Source of the DNA: Azorinus chamasolen
Lineage: Eukaryota > Mollusca > Bivalvia > Cardiida > Solecurtidae
Length of the DNA stretch: 64,000 nucleotides
NCBI GenBank assembly: GCA_963576725.1
Contig: OY755242.1
Coordinates: forward strand, 2,931,593 to 2,995,592
Direction of reading: 5' to 3'
The notes beneath the pieces were generated by a model. It saw nothing but the letters and a program-made list of their open reading frames with translations, made no database searches and was not told the DNA's origin. A program made the translations under genes and the position numbers. Numbering within the stretch: the first letter of the stretch is position 1; every line of letters begins with the position of its first letter. This document shows, one piece after another, positions 63,061 through 64,000 of the stretch.

Positions 63061-63912
63061 TTAACTCTTTCCTTCATATAAACTCATTTGCACGCATTTG
63101 CAAACTCCTACAAAAGCTGTCTGATCAGGGTCTGCTCTGTTTGCTTTTCACATGATATAGATCTGATCCTACAGTTTTTATACGCCCGTTTGAAAAAAAA
63201 CAACACAAAACGGGACGTATTTTGGGATGGTGCTGTCTGTCTGTAACATCTGTCTGTCTGTAACATCTCTATATCAAACTGCTTGGTGGATCCTTTTCAA
63301 ATTTCACCACAATGTTTATCTGGACATACTGCAGTAGCATGGGTGTCCCGGTACGTATATCAAAGGGTTAGGTCGCATAATTGGACTAAGCATTTGCGTT
63401 TAGCATTTGCGTTTACGTCTGTCTGTCTGTATGTAACATATCCAACTCAAATTCTGCGAGGTGGGTCTTTCTCAGATTTCACCACAATGTTTATCTGGAC
63501 ATGCTATAGTAGCATGGGTGTGTCCCGGTATGTATATCTAAGGTCAATGTGGCACAATTGGATTTATACTTTGCGTTTAGCATTTGCGGTTACGTCTGTC
63601 TGTTTATCTGTCTGTCTATCACCACAATGTTTATCTGGACCTGCTACAGCAGCATGGATGCGTCTGGGTACGTACGAGATATCCAAGATCATGGGCATAC
63701 AAGTGAACTTAGAATTTGCGTTTATACAATCATGTATGTTAACCCCAATTTATGTTGAACAATGCCTCGAGGGGCGTATATTGTGCCCACTGGCACTCTT
63801 GTTAACAAAGCAAACAAAAACTCATTGAAACGTTTACATTACAAAACTTCAGCTAATAAATATCCATGATGACATCATTTCTTACATGAAAATTGAAAAA
63901 GAAAAGGGTTAA
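63061..63912. repeat. MITE split by a pearl-like insertion
   Basis: A MITE with TTAACTCTTTCCTTCATATA at the left and GAAAAGAAAAGGGTTAA at the right is interrupted at about 63180-63812 by another element. That element has a head TACGCCCGTTTG...CGGGACGTA, GTCTGTCTGTAACATC words, about three ~180-bp units (ATTTCACCACAATGTTTATC), and a tail CGAGGGGCGTATATTGTGCC then CACTCTTGTT. The 181-codon ORF at 63283-63828 is a translation of these units. Confidence 0.65.
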
Positions 63913-64000
63913 CGAGCTTTCTCCAATCTTGTGTACAATTGTTAGGCTGCTACCAATAAGCCGTGCATTCTAACTACACCGATAGTGGACACAATTAAAT

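Noticed and set aside
63283..63828. 181-codon ORF near the right end
   Set aside because: It follows three ~180-bp repeat units (CHLDMLXX-like words recur) and is a repeat translation.
1..64000. tRNA genes
   Set aside because: No cloverleaf-compatible sequence with clear A and B boxes was recognised by eye. A covariance-model scan would be needed to exclude them.

Overview
The window looks like nuclear DNA of a bivalve mollusc. It is AT-rich and packed with short mobile elements. It has GT-AG introns, and several repeats have the bivalve 'pearl' build: a head hairpin, a (GTCTGTCC)n microsatellite and tandem ~150-180 bp core units. I cannot name the species. No rRNA, tRNA or CRISPR array was recognised.

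Three things are built into the repeat background. (1) A host gene on the + strand is represented by small exons at 26094-26264, possibly 29918-29984, 47845-47989, and a terminal exon in 54124-54640. Their splice phases agree, and the predicted protein is a polar, Ser/Asp-rich cytoplasmic tail ending in a class I PDZ ligand (DTFV). It resembles a cadherin/protocadherin tail, but that identity is tentative. (2) A young Ty3/Gypsy LTR retrotransposon lies on the - strand at 12231-21235. Its 211-bp LTRs differ at two positions and the target duplication is GTTT. Beyond gag, protease, RT, RNase H and integrase it has two extras: a PHD finger at the C-terminus of integrase, and a downstream ORF pair, one basic RS/RG-rich and one a complete TatD-type metal-dependent nuclease with all six metal ligands. 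A splice acceptor directly before the ORF3 ATG suggests a spliced subgenomic mRNA. (3) A 16.4-kb Maverick/Polinton lies at 31194-47566 inside an intron of the host gene, with hairpin-forming terminal inverted repeats and a GAGCA target duplication.

The Polinton carries a protein-primed family B DNA polymerase, retroviral-like integrase, packaging ATPase, double-jelly-roll major capsid, penton-like minor capsid, a probable fibre, membrane proteins, an OB-fold-like protein and a zinc protein. I found no adenovirus-type maturation protease. The copy is decaying: integrase is split by a ~535-bp repeat, the polymerase N-terminus is broken by a frameshift and a 69-bp A-tailed insertion, the fibre gene has an internal stop, and a 14-G run shifts another gene. 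Most of its + strand genes start in an AAAAATG context.

Layout: 1-12230 holds TTAA-flanked palindromic MITEs, a pearl-like array at 1247-2690 and an uncharacterised repeat at 6607-7085 and 10307-10757. 12231-21235 is the Gypsy element, nested in an older dispersed repeat. 21236-31188 is dense in MITEs, with the first host exons and a 282-bp tandem array. 31194-47566 is the Polinton. 47567-54640 has host exons, a pearl-like array and a 38/40-bp minisatellite. 54641-64000 is 3' flanking DNA with MITEs and four more repeat insertions. The palindromic MITEs fall into several arm families sharing TTAACCCTT ends, pointing to one piggyBac-like mobilising system.
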